A DNA stretch of 64,000 nucleotides from contig CP170561.1 of NCBI GenBank assembly GCA_042701975.1, forward strand, positions 3,720,001-3,784,000, given 5' to 3'. The DNA is from JAFALK01 sp042701975. Lineage in GTDB: Bacteria; Pseudomonadota; Gammaproteobacteria; Burkholderiales; Burkholderiaceae_C. Both the position numbers and the translations under genes were made by a program. The notes under the pieces are model-generated. The model searched no databases. It saw only the letters and a program-made list of their open reading frames with translations, and was not told where the DNA came from. The stretch's first letter is position 1. The number at the start of each line of letters is the position of its first letter. Shown in pieces: positions 42,301-50,024 of the stretch.

Positions 42301-42562
42301 GGCCTTCGAAGCTGCGCGACTGGATGCGGCGCACGCCGGCGATGGAGTTCATCGCCTCTTCCAGCGGCTTGGCCACGGAGCGCTCCACGGCCTCCGGGCT
42401 GGCGCCGGGCCAGCGCACGTCCACCCAGGCGCCGGGCAAGCTGATGTCGGGCATCTGCTCGACGCCGAGTCGCGCGTAGGAGAACATGCCCAGCACGCAC
42501 AGCGCCACCATCACCATGGTGGCGAAGACGGGGTTCTTGATCGAGACCTTGGTGATCCACAT
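39332..42562 (-). CDS. RND efflux pump inner-membrane protein
   Basis: A 1076-residue AcrB-type permease with twelve predicted TM helices. It starts VSIKNPVFATMVMVAL (TM1), has two large periplasmic loops, and TM4 carries the proton-relay pair in GLLIDDAIVVREN. The C-terminal half repeats the topology (GLVTKNAILLVDFA). The ~1075 length is slightly above AcrB, from an enlarged cytoplasmic loop around residues 500-570. It works with the adaptor encoded 18 bp upstream; no TolC gene is in the operon. Substrates cannot be predicted. Confidence 0.93.
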   Translation of the reverse strand: MWITKVSIKNPVFATMVMVALCVLGMFSYARLGVEQMPDISLPGAWVDVRWPGASPEAVERSVAKPLEEAMNSIAGVRRIQSRSFEGRVQANVEFALDTDMGRAMQDLRDRVSAVQSAFPVDVKPATMMRYEGENAQPVVVMALLSDKRTPRELSMMADLTVSKRLTRVDGVARVDIGGLVPREVRIDLDPARLRAYAITPAEISAALAKANADSPVGLLSDRYTDATLRVEGRIKDPKQFANVIVARRGDLALTLGDLGVLVEREREPDTLARVNGKPAVNFYVFKQQDANVVATGEAVKGAMEELKKALPNDVELRLINASSDFTKESLVGLRHTLIEGALLTVAIVFLFLHSWRSTIITGLTLPIAVISSFIAVHAFGFTLNFMTMMALSLCIGLLIDDAIVVRENIVRHVAMGKDHHRAAEDGTNEIGLAVMATTFAICAVFVPVAFMGGIIGKFFYPFGITVVVAVLVSLFVSFTLDPMLSSVWADPPSTYLRRIPVLRQLINGTDAGMDVLHRVYEQVILWAFSGRRYRLFFLPMFGHPFLKNGWRDKSEARAWRSATITPRGIVMWAAVGSFVAALALAGKVGSEFVPQTDQGFTSLALRMPVATSLERGDAKVAQVEDIVRSFPEVVTVVTTVGSTGQGMALGRNSAQLNIKLTDRKERSRSQTQIEDAMRSQLAKIPGVELSVGFNRPVWITLLGNDPDVLTQTAKDFAERLKKINGVVDVDSTVKPGLPAFAVRLKDSAARELGLTSAQVAAALRTYVNGEVATYWTTPDGNQVEVLLRLSQAERQRIEQMNKLPVAFAKDGSPITLDQVATIDSVFNPEVIRRQNLQRREAVYAGVQGRPAGDVNADVQKLIDGYQLPPGVSFMVDGQGKDQAEAFKGLVGAMGLAVIFIYIVLASQFGSFVQPIAIMASLPLSLIGVMLALLVTKSTLNVFSMIGLVMLMGLVTKNAILLVDFANHARKGGASVADALREAGLIRMRPIIMTTAAMIFGMLPMAIALNDGGEIQAPMGRAIIGGVITSTLLTLIVVPVLYSYLVRDKKQPVHQAHTEAPHEDPRPAGNDVIPAK

Positions 42563-42580
42563 GGGGGCCGCCTCTCTCGA

Positions 42581-43735
42581 TCAGCGCAGGGCAGCGCTTG
42601 AGGCAGCGCTGCTGGCGACCTTGGGCCGCGTGGTCACGACGGCCACCTTGTCGCCTTCCTTCAGGTTGTCGAAGCGCTGGGCCAGCACCTGGGCGTTGGC
42701 GCCGATGCCCTTCACGACTTCCACACGGCCCGTGCGCACATCGCGCCGGCCGGTGGTGACGATGCGACGGGCGAGCTGGCCGTTTTCGATCAGCCAGATC
42801 TGTTCCTGGCCGGAGTTGGAGCCGATGGCGGTCTCGGGCACGGTCAGGCGCTCGGTGCTGTCGGGCAGATCGACGCTGGCGACGCCGTACTGGCCGGCGC
42901 GGAAGCGTTCCTTGGGGTTGTCCAGTGCCAGCACCACGCCGATGGAGCGCGTGCCGGGCTCGGCGGCCGGGCTGATGCGGCTGATGCGCGCCGCCACCGG
43001 CTGCTCGTCGCCCTCGACCTTGATGCTGACCGCCATGCCGGGCTGCAGGCGCGAGACCTCGTGGGTGCCGACCAGGCCGGCCAGCTCAAGCTTGGACAGG
43101 TCGACGATGGTCAGCAGCGCCTGCTCGGCCGCCACCTTCTCACCGGGCAGCGTCAGCCGCTTGGCGATCACGCCGCTGATCGGCGCCACCAGGGCCGCCT
43201 GGCGCATCGTGACCTGCATGGTGTCCAGCTGGGCCTGGGCGGCCTGCCACTGGGCGCGGGCGGTTTCCATGGCAGCGCGGGAGTTGTCCAGCGCCGTCGG
43301 GGCGATGAAATTCTTGTCGGCCAGGGCCACATTGGTCTTGTAGGTGCGCTCGGCCTGCTCGAACTGCGCCTTGACCGAAGCCACGCCGGCATGGCGCTCG
43401 GCCACGCGGGAGCGCAGCTCTTCCAGGTCCAGTTGGCCCAGCACCTGGCCGGCCTGCACACGGCTGCCTTCACCGACCGCCAGGCTCACCAGGGTGCCGG
43501 CGGCCTTGGCCTTGATCGTCACCGTGCCCGGCGCCACCAGGGGGCCGGAGAACTCCACGCGGTCGGGCATTGCCGTCAGCATGGGTTTCGTGACTTCGGC
43601 CGCCAGGAATTCCAGGGCGGTCTTTCCGGCGGTTTCATCCTTCTTCTTGGGCTCGTCGCTCTTGCTGGCGTAGACGACGCCACCCACGGCCAGCACCACG
43701 ACGGCAGCACCACCCATCCACCATTGCTTGCGCAT
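42581..43735 (-). CDS. RND efflux periplasmic adaptor subunit
   Basis: About 384 residues from the ATG at 43735 (MRKQWW). An N-terminal anchor (residues ~5-23) is followed by a lipoyl/hairpin/beta-barrel layout: AAGTLVSLAVGEGSRVQAGQVLGQLD (split lipoyl), a coiled hairpin with RVAERHAGVASVKAQFEQAE, and the second lipoyl half LVAPISGVIAKR. It links the inner-membrane pump to an outer-membrane channel. First gene of the RND operon. Confidence 0.92.
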   Translation of the reverse strand: MRKQWWMGGAAVVVLAVGGVVYASKSDEPKKKDETAGKTALEFLAAEVTKPMLTAMPDRVEFSGPLVAPGTVTIKAKAAGTLVSLAVGEGSRVQAGQVLGQLDLEELRSRVAERHAGVASVKAQFEQAERTYKTNVALADKNFIAPTALDNSRAAMETARAQWQAAQAQLDTMQVTMRQAALVAPISGVIAKRLTLPGEKVAAEQALLTIVDLSKLELAGLVGTHEVSRLQPGMAVSIKVEGDEQPVAARISRISPAAEPGTRSIGVVLALDNPKERFRAGQYGVASVDLPDSTERLTVPETAIGSNSGQEQIWLIENGQLARRIVTTGRRDVRTGRVEVVKGIGANAQVLAQRFDNLKEGDKVAVVTTRPKVASSAASSAALR

Positions 43736-43835
43736 GGTTATCCCCTCACCTTTATGCAATTCTTGAAGTTTAGAAACACAGCCGTGACAGGCTGGTGGGT
43801 GTGCGACGAAATGCTGATTCCGCCAGACGATTTGC

Positions 43836-44996
43836 TCAGGCGGCGGACGGCGAGGAACGCCTCAGGCTGAGGGCGCAGCAAATGGCGCCGCCCAGGGCCG
43901 CAGCAGACGCCGCCCAGAACACGCTGGACAGGCCCCAGGCTTCGACGAGCCAGCCGCCGCCGATCGCCCCGATCACGCCCGAAAGCCCGTAGCCGATCAC
44001 CAGGTACAGCGCTTGGCCGCGCCCGCGCAGCCGGCCCGGAAAGTAGCGCGTGATCAGCGCCATGCAGCCCATGTGCTGGGCCGCGAAGGTCAGCGCATGC
44101 GAAGCCTGGATCACGACCAGCAGCCAGAGCTGACCGGGCACGGCCGCCGTCAGCGCGAAGCGGGCGGTCGAGACCAGCGCCGAGGCGATCAGCCAGCGGT
44201 GCACGGTGCCTCGCTCCATCAGCCGCCCCTGCAGCGCGAACCAGCCGATCTCGGCCACCACGCCCACGCCCCAGAGCAGGCCGACCGTCGACTTGTCATG
44301 GCCCCGCTCGGCCAGGTAGAGGCTGTAGAAGCAGTACAGCGCCTGATGCGCCAGCACGGTGAGGAACGTGCCGGCCAGGAACCAGCGCACCTCGGGCCGC
44401 GCCAGCACCTCGGCCAGCGGCGGGCTCTTCTCGTGGGCGTGTGCCGCGAGCCGCCGATTGGGCACGGCCAGGCTGGCGAGCAGCAGCAGGACCAGCGCGC
44501 CGATCATCGAAGGCACGAAGGCGCCCATGCCCGTGCGATCGAACAGCCAGCCGAAGCCCAGCACGGCGACCAGATAGCCCAGCGAACCCCAGAGCCGCAC
44601 TCGGCCATAACGCTTGGCATCGACGCCACCTTCGGCGGTCGAGAGCTCGGCGGCCACGACAGTGTCTGTCAGCGGCACGAAGGCGGCGTTGAAGCTGTAG
44701 AAGACGAAGATCACCAGCGCCAGCAGCGCCCAGCCCGACGGGAACAGCAAGGCACAGGCGGCAACCAGACTCAGCAGGCCAGACAGCCGCAGCAGCGCCA
44801 CATGCCGGCCGCTGCGGTCGGCCATCCAGCCCCAGACGAAGGACGCGTAGAGCCGCGTCCAGCTGGGCACCGAGAGCAGGAAGCCGATGGTGACGATGGG
44901 CAGGCCGAGCGACTCGAACCACAGAGGCACGTAGGTGCCGTACAAGCCGGCGGAGACGAAATAGGCCAGGTAGAGCGCCCCGCAGGCGCTCAGCAT
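43836..44996 (-). CDS. MFS transporter
   Basis: About 386 residues from the ATG at 44996 (MLSACGALYLAYF), which removes an implausible arginine-rich extension. Twelve TM helices in two halves; the loop 2-3 signature is GWMADRSGRHVALLRL. It resembles the PP-type/MFS_1-like group that includes 3-phenylpropionate and nucleoside transporters. It begins 14 bp after the aroC stop, so it is probably co-transcribed, though no functional tie is evident. Confidence 0.85.
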   Translation of the reverse strand: MLSACGALYLAYFVSAGLYGTYVPLWFESLGLPIVTIGFLLSVPSWTRLYASFVWGWMADRSGRHVALLRLSGLLSLVAACALLFPSGWALLALVIFVFYSFNAAFVPLTDTVVAAELSTAEGGVDAKRYGRVRLWGSLGYLVAVLGFGWLFDRTGMGAFVPSMIGALVLLLLASLAVPNRRLAAHAHEKSPPLAEVLARPEVRWFLAGTFLTVLAHQALYCFYSLYLAERGHDKSTVGLLWGVGVVAEIGWFALQGRLMERGTVHRWLIASALVSTARFALTAAVPGQLWLLVVIQASHALTFAAQHMGCMALITRYFPGRLRGRGQALYLVIGYGLSGVIGAIGGGWLVEAWGLSSVFWAASAAALGGAICCALSLRRSSPSAA

Positions 44997-45010
44997 GCGC
45001 CGGGCTTCGC

Positions 45011-46108
45011 TCAACGCTGCCCCGGGATGGGCGGCAGCTCGTGGCGCACGTCGCCGCACTGCGCGCGGTGGCGCAGTGCGTGGTCCATCAGCACCAGGGC
45101 CAGCATGGCCTCGGCGATGGGCGTGGCACGGATGCCCACGCAGGGGTCGTGGCGGCCGAAGGTCTCGACGACCGTGGGCTCACCCGCGCGGTTGATCGAG
45201 TTCTTGGGCAGGCGGATCGAGCTCGTCGGCTTGATGGCGATGGAGGCCACGATGTCCTGGCCGGTCGAGATGCCGCCGAGGACACCGCCCGCGTTGTTGG
45301 TGGCGAAGCCTTGCGGGGTGATCTCGTCGCCATGCTCGCTGCCGCGCTGGGCCACACAGTCGAAGCCGGCGCCGATCTCCACCCCCTTGACGGCGTTGAT
45401 GCCCATGAGCGCGTGCGCGATGTCGGCGTCGAGCTTGTCGAACAGCGGCTCGCCCAGGCCGACCGGCACGTTCTGCGCTTCCACGCGGATGCGCGCGCCG
45501 ACGGAATCGCCGCTCTTGCGCAGCGCGTCCATGTAGGCTTCGAGCGATTCGATCTGGCTGGTATTGGCGGCGAAGAAGGGATTGGCGCCGACGTGTTCCC
45601 AGCCTTCAAAGGCGATGGCCTGCTCGCCCAGGTGCGTCATGCAGCCACGGAAGGTCGTGCCGTACTGCTCCTTCAGCCATTTGCGCGCCACGGCACCGGC
45701 GGCCACCATCGGCGCCGTCAAGCGGGCCGAGGACCGGCCGCCGCCGCGCGGATCGCGCAGGCCGTACTTGCGCCAGTAGGTGTAGTCGGCGTGGCCGGGG
45801 CGGAAGGTGTCGAGGATGTTGCCGTAGTCCTTGCTGCGCTGGTCGGTGTTCTTGATCAGCAGGCAGATCGGTGTGCCGGTGGTGCGGCCTTCATAAACGC
45901 CGGACAGGATCTCGACCGCGTCCGGCTCGTTGCGCTGCGTGACGTGGCGCGAAGTGCCCGGGCGGCGGCGGTCCAGCTCGGGCTGGATGTCGGCTTCGGA
46001 GAGTTCCATGCCGGGCGGGCAGCCGTCGATCACGCAACCGATGGCGGGCCCGTGGCTCTCGCCGAAGTTGGTGACGGTGAACAGGTGGCCGAAGGTGCTG
46101 CCGGACAT
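45011..46108 (-). CDS. aroC: chorismate synthase
   Basis: A 365-residue protein with the three chorismate synthase signatures: GESHGPAIGCVIDGCPPG near the N-terminus, RPGHADYTYWRKYGLRDPRGGGRSSAR in the middle, and the C-terminal GRHDPCVGIRATPIAEAM. It makes chorismate from EPSP using reduced FMN, the last shared step of aromatic amino acid synthesis. Start at 46108 (MSGSTFGHLF) agrees with the family. Confidence 0.98.
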   Translation of the reverse strand: MSGSTFGHLFTVTNFGESHGPAIGCVIDGCPPGMELSEADIQPELDRRRPGTSRHVTQRNEPDAVEILSGVYEGRTTGTPICLLIKNTDQRSKDYGNILDTFRPGHADYTYWRKYGLRDPRGGGRSSARLTAPMVAAGAVARKWLKEQYGTTFRGCMTHLGEQAIAFEGWEHVGANPFFAANTSQIESLEAYMDALRKSGDSVGARIRVEAQNVPVGLGEPLFDKLDADIAHALMGINAVKGVEIGAGFDCVAQRGSEHGDEITPQGFATNNAGGVLGGISTGQDIVASIAIKPTSSIRLPKNSINRAGEPTVVETFGRHDPCVGIRATPIAEAMLALVLMDHALRHRAQCGDVRHELPPIPGQR

Positions 46109-46139
46109 GGGTGGATTCTTCCTTTGAAGCGTCGATTGT

Positions 46140-46168
46140 AGAAAGCGAAAGCGGCCCCGGAGGGCCGC
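46140..46168 (-). terminator. intrinsic terminator after the CBS-domain gene
   Basis: GCGGCCC (46168-46162 on the minus strand) pairs perfectly with GGGCCGC (46157-46151) around a 4-base loop, then TTTCGCTTTC. It lies 22 bp after the CBS gene stop and 43 bp before the aroC start, so it should insulate aroC from that gene. Confidence 0.7.
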
Positions 46169-46189
46169 CAGTGCTTCGCAATCAAAGAA

Positions 46190-46666
46190 TCAGAGCTTCG
46201 GCTCCACGGCCTCGGGGTTTTCTTCGACCGGCCAGTCGCGGATGTAGGCCTTGAGCATGCGGTTTTCGAAGTCCTGCCCGTCGACCACGGCCTTGGCCAC
46301 GTCGTAGAAGGAGATCACACCCATCAGCGTGCGGCCGTTCATCACAGGCATGTAGCGCGCATGACGGCCCAGCATCATGCGGCGAACTTCGTCGATCTCG
46401 GTCTCGGGGGTGACCGTGAGCGGGTGGTCTTCCATGCAGGAGCGCACAATCGTCGAGCCCACCGAGCCGCCGTTCTTGGTGATGGCCTGGATGACTTCGC
46501 GGAAGGTCAGCATGCCGACCAGTTCGCCGTGCTCCATGACGACCAGCGAGCCGATGTCGCGCTCGCTCATGACATTGACGGCCTTGGCCAGCGGTTCGTC
46601 CGGCGAAGCGGTGAACAGCGTGCCGCCCTTGCCGTCCTTGACGCGCAGGATGTCGATGACTTTCAT
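46190..46666 (-). CDS. tandem CBS-domain protein
   Basis: A 158-residue protein built of two CBS domains (about 10-65 and 76-135); characteristic strands are IGSLVVMEHGELVGMLTFREVIQAI and ARYMPVMNGRTLMGVISFYDVAKAV. Such stand-alone pairs bind adenine nucleotides and modulate partners. A GGAGACTCC palindrome at the ribosome site precedes the ATG at 46666. The partner is unknown. Confidence 0.92.
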   Translation of the reverse strand: MKVIDILRVKDGKGGTLFTASPDEPLAKAVNVMSERDIGSLVVMEHGELVGMLTFREVIQAITKNGGSVGSTIVRSCMEDHPLTVTPETEIDEVRRMMLGRHARYMPVMNGRTLMGVISFYDVAKAVVDGQDFENRMLKAYIRDWPVEENPEAVEPKL

Positions 46667-46736
46667 GGGAGTCTCCTCGGAAATTCTTGCCGCCAACATA
46701 GCACACAATGCGGCCCACTTTATAGAGGTGAACGCC

Positions 46737-47438
46737 GTGAACAACACCCTGCCCGCCCCGCTCGTCCTGCTGCACGGGGCGCTGAACGATGCCTCGGTCT
46801 GGGAGCCAGTGCGACAGCGCTTGCAAGGCCCCGTCCTGGTGCCAGATCTGCCGGGCCGCGGCTCGCCCGCCCTGCCCTCCATCGAGGCTTTGGCCGACTG
46901 GCTCTGGCAGGACCTGGATGCCCGCGGCATCGAGCGCGCCGTGCTGGCCGGGCACAGCATGGGTTCGCTGATCGCACTGGAAGCCGCCGCCCACAAACCC
47001 GAGCGCGTCGCCGGGTTGGTGCTGGTGGCCACGGCCTTCCCGATGAAGGTCTCGCCCGCGCTGCTGGAACAGGCACGCACCGATGCGCAAGGCGCCATGC
47101 AGCTGATCGACCAGTACAGCCGCTCGCACGACGACGGCGGCCGGCTGATGGCGATGATGCGCAGGCTCGAAGCCGCGAACCCGGGTCTGCTTGCGCATGA
47201 GCTGGCCTTGTGCGACAGCTACGCCGGCGGGATGACGGCGGCTGCAGGCCTGCGCTGCCCAGTCTGGGCCGTGCTGGGCGAGCTCGACAAGATGACGCCG
47301 CCCAAGCGTTCGCGCGAGCTGCTGGAGAAGCTCCATGCCCATGTCGCCACCGGGACAGCGGGGCACTCACTGATGGCCGAGGCTGCTGATCTCGTGTTCA
47401 ATACGCTGAAGACAGCCATACAGGAGACAAGGCCATGA
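46737..47438 (+). CDS. alpha/beta hydrolase
   Basis: About 233 residues from a GTG at 46737, chosen because GAGG lies 7-10 bases before it; a GTG at 46728 is possible. The fold shows the oxyanion HGALNDASVW, nucleophile GHSMGS, an acidic residue in LGELDKMTP, and the final His in TAGHSLM. Cytosolic; substrate unknown. The next gene overlaps its stop by 4 bp. Confidence 0.85.
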   Translation: MNNTLPAPLVLLHGALNDASVWEPVRQRLQGPVLVPDLPGRGSPALPSIEALADWLWQDLDARGIERAVLAGHSMGSLIALEAAAHKPERVAGLVLVATAFPMKVSPALLEQARTDAQGAMQLIDQYSRSHDDGGRLMAMMRRLEAANPGLLAHELALCDSYAGGMTAAAGLRCPVWAVLGELDKMTPPKRSRELLEKLHAHVATGTAGHSLMAEAADLVFNTLKTAIQETRP

Positions 47439-47761
47439 CCCCCACTGCCAAAGAGCAGGTCAAGCAGATGCAGAGCTTTGCCGAGTTCTACCCCTACTAC
47501 CTCGGCGAGCACTCCAACACCACCTGCCGCCGCCTGCACTTCATCGGCTCCAGCCTGGCGCTGCTGTGCTTCATCAACGGCATCGTTTCCGCCACGCCGG
47601 TCTGGCTGCTCTACGGGCTGTTCGTCGGCTACGGCTTCGCCTGGGTCGGCCATTTCGTCTTCGAGAAGAACCGCCCCGCTTCGTTCTCGCGCCCGCTCTA
47701 CAGCTTCATGGGCGACTGGGTGATGTGGTGGTCCATCCTCACTGGCAAGATCAAGTTCTGA
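47435..47761 (+). CDS. DUF962 / Mpo1-like membrane protein
   Basis: A 108-residue protein with two or three TM helices and the family histidines: YYLGEHSNTTCRRLHFIG and WVGHFVFEKNRPASF. Yeast Mpo1 is an iron dioxygenase in fatty-acid alpha-oxidation; whether the short bacterial proteins do the same is not settled. It overlaps the hydrolase gene by 4 bp. Confidence 0.88.
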   Translation: MTPTAKEQVKQMQSFAEFYPYYLGEHSNTTCRRLHFIGSSLALLCFINGIVSATPVWLLYGLFVGYGFAWVGHFVFEKNRPASFSRPLYSFMGDWVMWWSILTGKIKF

Positions 47762-47783
47762 ACGAACCGCGAAGGAGCACTTC

Positions 47784-48233
47784 ATGCCGACAGGAACCGT
47801 CACCCTGCACCGCGTCATCAAGGCGCCGGCCGAGCGCGTCTACCGCGCCTTCATCGACCCGGCCGCGATGTGCAAATGGCTGCCGCCGCACGGCTTCACC
47901 GGCACCGTGCACAGCCTCGATGCGCGCGTGGGCGGCACCTACAAGATGTCGTTCACGAACTTCTCGACCGGCAGCTCGCACAGCTTCGGCGGCACCTACC
48001 TCGACATGGTCCCGGGCGAACTGCTGCGCCACACCGACGCCTTCGACGACACGAACCTGCCCGGCCAGATGATCACGACGATCCAGTTCACGCCCGTCTT
48101 CTGCGGCACCGAGATCCACATCGAGCAGGCAAGCATTCCCGAGATGATCCCGGTGCAGATGTGCTACCTGGGCTGGCAGGAATCGCTCACGCTGCTGGCG
48201 CAGCTGGTGGAAGCGCAGATCCCGGATCAATGA
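47784..48233 (+). CDS. SRPBCC (AHSA1-like) family protein
   Basis: A 149-residue START/AHSA1-fold protein: VTLHRVIKAPAERVYRAFID at the start, then WLPPHGFTGTVHSLDARVGG, and a C-terminal helix (GWQESLTLLAQLVE). These bind small hydrophobic ligands. A GAAGGAG ribosome site precedes the ATG. Last gene of the rightward trio. Confidence 0.88.
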   Translation: MPTGTVTLHRVIKAPAERVYRAFIDPAAMCKWLPPHGFTGTVHSLDARVGGTYKMSFTNFSTGSSHSFGGTYLDMVPGELLRHTDAFDDTNLPGQMITTIQFTPVFCGTEIHIEQASIPEMIPVQMCYLGWQESLTLLAQLVEAQIPDQ

Positions 48234-48254
48234 GCGGATCAGTGATCGGATGCA

Positions 48255-49049
48255 TCAGTTCCTGTAGGCCAGGCTGATCGAGACCGACACGCCCGTCGGC
48301 TTGACGGTCAGGGGGCTGTTCGCCGCCGGCCCCACCAGATGCGAGACACCTGCATTGGCCTGCGTGATCCAGCGCTTGCTCAAGGCATGCGTGTAGCTCG
48401 TGCCCAGCCAGAAATCGCGCACCCCGGCCGCTGGCACGTAGGCTGGCAAGCCGGTCGTCTGAACGTCTTCCGGACGGATGCCGAAATAGCTGCGCATGTA
48501 GGTACCGTTGGTGGCATTGAGGCCGGCGCCCACGGACCATTCATCGAAGGACCGGCGCAGGATCCGGTAGCTCATGTCGGTGCTGAAAACCAGACCGCCG
48601 CCGCGGCCCAGCAGATCCTGCGACAAGGAGTTGGTCCAGCGCAGGTCCGGCGTGATGGCATAGCTGGCGAAGAAGCGGCCACGCAGCGTGCGCCGGATGT
48701 TGGGCAATCCGTTGGTGGAACGGGCGTCGCCGCTGTCGCGCCCGCCGTCGAAGCGCAGGGCCACGCCCAGGCGCAGCTTGTCAGTGGTCAGCAGATCGGC
48801 ACTCGCGCCAGGTCCGTAGACCTCGCTGCCGAAACCCAGCAGCCCGCTGCCACCGCCGGTGGAGATGCGCAAGCGCCCCCAGCGCAAGGCCCAGACGGGC
48901 TTGAGCCGCGTCTGTCTGACATCGGCACCGGGGTTCTCGGGCTCGTTCTTGAGGACGACGCCCAAGGCGTACCTGAAGTCGTCGTCTGCCCACGCCGGGC
49001 CGGCAGAGGCGAGCATCAATCCGAACAGGAGCAACAGCTTGCGGGTCAT
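48255..49049 (-). CDS. MipA/OmpV family outer-membrane protein
   Basis: A 264-residue protein with a signal peptide (1-21, AWA|DDD). The mature part is amphipathic beta strands with conserved GSGLLGFGSEVYGPG and a C-terminal aromatic-rich strand (VSVSISLAYRN), as in MipA/OmpV barrels, which scaffold murein enzymes or act as porins. It is in the same direction as tdh and kbl but after them, with 14 bp between. Confidence 0.85.
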   Translation of the reverse strand: MTRKLLLLFGLMLASAGPAWADDDFRYALGVVLKNEPENPGADVRQTRLKPVWALRWGRLRISTGGGSGLLGFGSEVYGPGASADLLTTDKLRLGVALRFDGGRDSGDARSTNGLPNIRRTLRGRFFASYAITPDLRWTNSLSQDLLGRGGGLVFSTDMSYRILRRSFDEWSVGAGLNATNGTYMRSYFGIRPEDVQTTGLPAYVPAAGVRDFWLGTSYTHALSKRWITQANAGVSHLVGPAANSPLTVKPTGVSVSISLAYRN

Positions 49050-49063
49050 GCCGCAAGCGTAAC

Positions 49064-50011
49064 TCAGGCCTTCACGAGCGGGCGAAGGTTCTTCAGCATG
49101 TCGTCGACCATCGCATCCAGGTCGTACTGCAGCTTCCAGCCCCAGTCGCTCTGGGCTTCGCGGTCGTCAATGCGCTGCGGCCAGCTGGCGGCGATGGCCT
49201 GGCGGAAGTCAGGCGCGAAGGCGATCTCGAACTCGGGGATGCGCTTCTTGATCGCGGCGGCGATCTCGTCGGGCGTGAAGCTCACCCCAGCCAGGTTGTA
49301 GCTGCCGCGCTGCTTGACGGCTTCAGCCGGCGCTTCCATCAGCTCGATGGTGGCGCGCAGGGCGTCGGGCATGTACATCATCGGCAGCGCCTGATCGTGC
49401 TCCAGGAAGCAGCTGTAACTGCCGGTCTTGAGCGCGTGGTGGAAGATGTCCACGGCATAGTCGGTCGTGCCGCCGCCGGGCGGGGTCTTCCAGCTGATCA
49501 GGCCGGGGTAGCGCAGGCTGCGCACGTCCACGCCGTGCTTTTCAAAGTACCAGCGGCACCAGCCTTCGCCGGCCAGCTTGGAGATGCCGTAGACCGTGGT
49601 CGGATCCATGACCGTGTTTTGCGGCGTGTCCAGCTGCGGCGTCGTGGGGCCGAAGGCGGCGATGGAGCTGGGCCAGAAGATGCGCTCGAGCTTCTCGCTG
49701 CGCGCCAGTTCCAGCACGTTGAGCAGGCCCTTCATGTTCAGATCCCAGGCCCACATCGGGTGCTTCTCGCCGGTGGCAGAGAGCGCCGCCGCCAGGTGGT
49801 AGATCTGCGTGATGCCGTTGCGGCGGACGACTTCGGCCAGTGCGGCCGCATCGGTCACGTCCAGCATCTCGTGGCGCAGGGCAGGCACGCGGCCTTCGGG
49901 CGCGATGTCGCTGGTGACGACGTTGGCGTCGCCGTGGCGCTTGGCCAGCTCGATGGCCAGCTCGGTGCCGATCTGGCCGTTGGCGCCGATGATGAGGATC
50001 TTGGTGGTCAT
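49064..50011 (-). CDS. L-threonine 3-dehydrogenase, epimerase-like (short-chain) type
   Basis: A 315-residue NAD-binding protein from the ATG at 50011. Rossmann GANGQIG lies at residues 8-14, with catalytic Tyr-x3-Lys in TVYGISKLAGEGW and upstream Ser-Ser (WPSSIAAFGP). Sequence pattern and the neighbouring kbl identify it as the SDR-type threonine dehydrogenase rather than the zinc enzyme Tdh of E. coli. It makes 2-amino-3-ketobutyrate, which Kbl cleaves to glycine and acetyl-CoA. It starts 13 bp after the kbl stop. Confidence 0.92.
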   Translation of the reverse strand: MTTKILIIGANGQIGTELAIELAKRHGDANVVTSDIAPEGRVPALRHEMLDVTDAAALAEVVRRNGITQIYHLAAALSATGEKHPMWAWDLNMKGLLNVLELARSEKLERIFWPSSIAAFGPTTPQLDTPQNTVMDPTTVYGISKLAGEGWCRWYFEKHGVDVRSLRYPGLISWKTPPGGGTTDYAVDIFHHALKTGSYSCFLEHDQALPMMYMPDALRATIELMEAPAEAVKQRGSYNLAGVSFTPDEIAAAIKKRIPEFEIAFAPDFRQAIAASWPQRIDDREAQSDWGWKLQYDLDAMVDDMLKNLRPLVKA

Positions 50012-50024
50012 TACTGCTAACTCG

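Noticed and set aside
39377..42601. 1074-codon open frame on the plus strand opposite the first RND pump
   Set aside because: Mirror of the RND coding frame; the His/Gln/Arg-rich translation has no membrane segments or known motifs.
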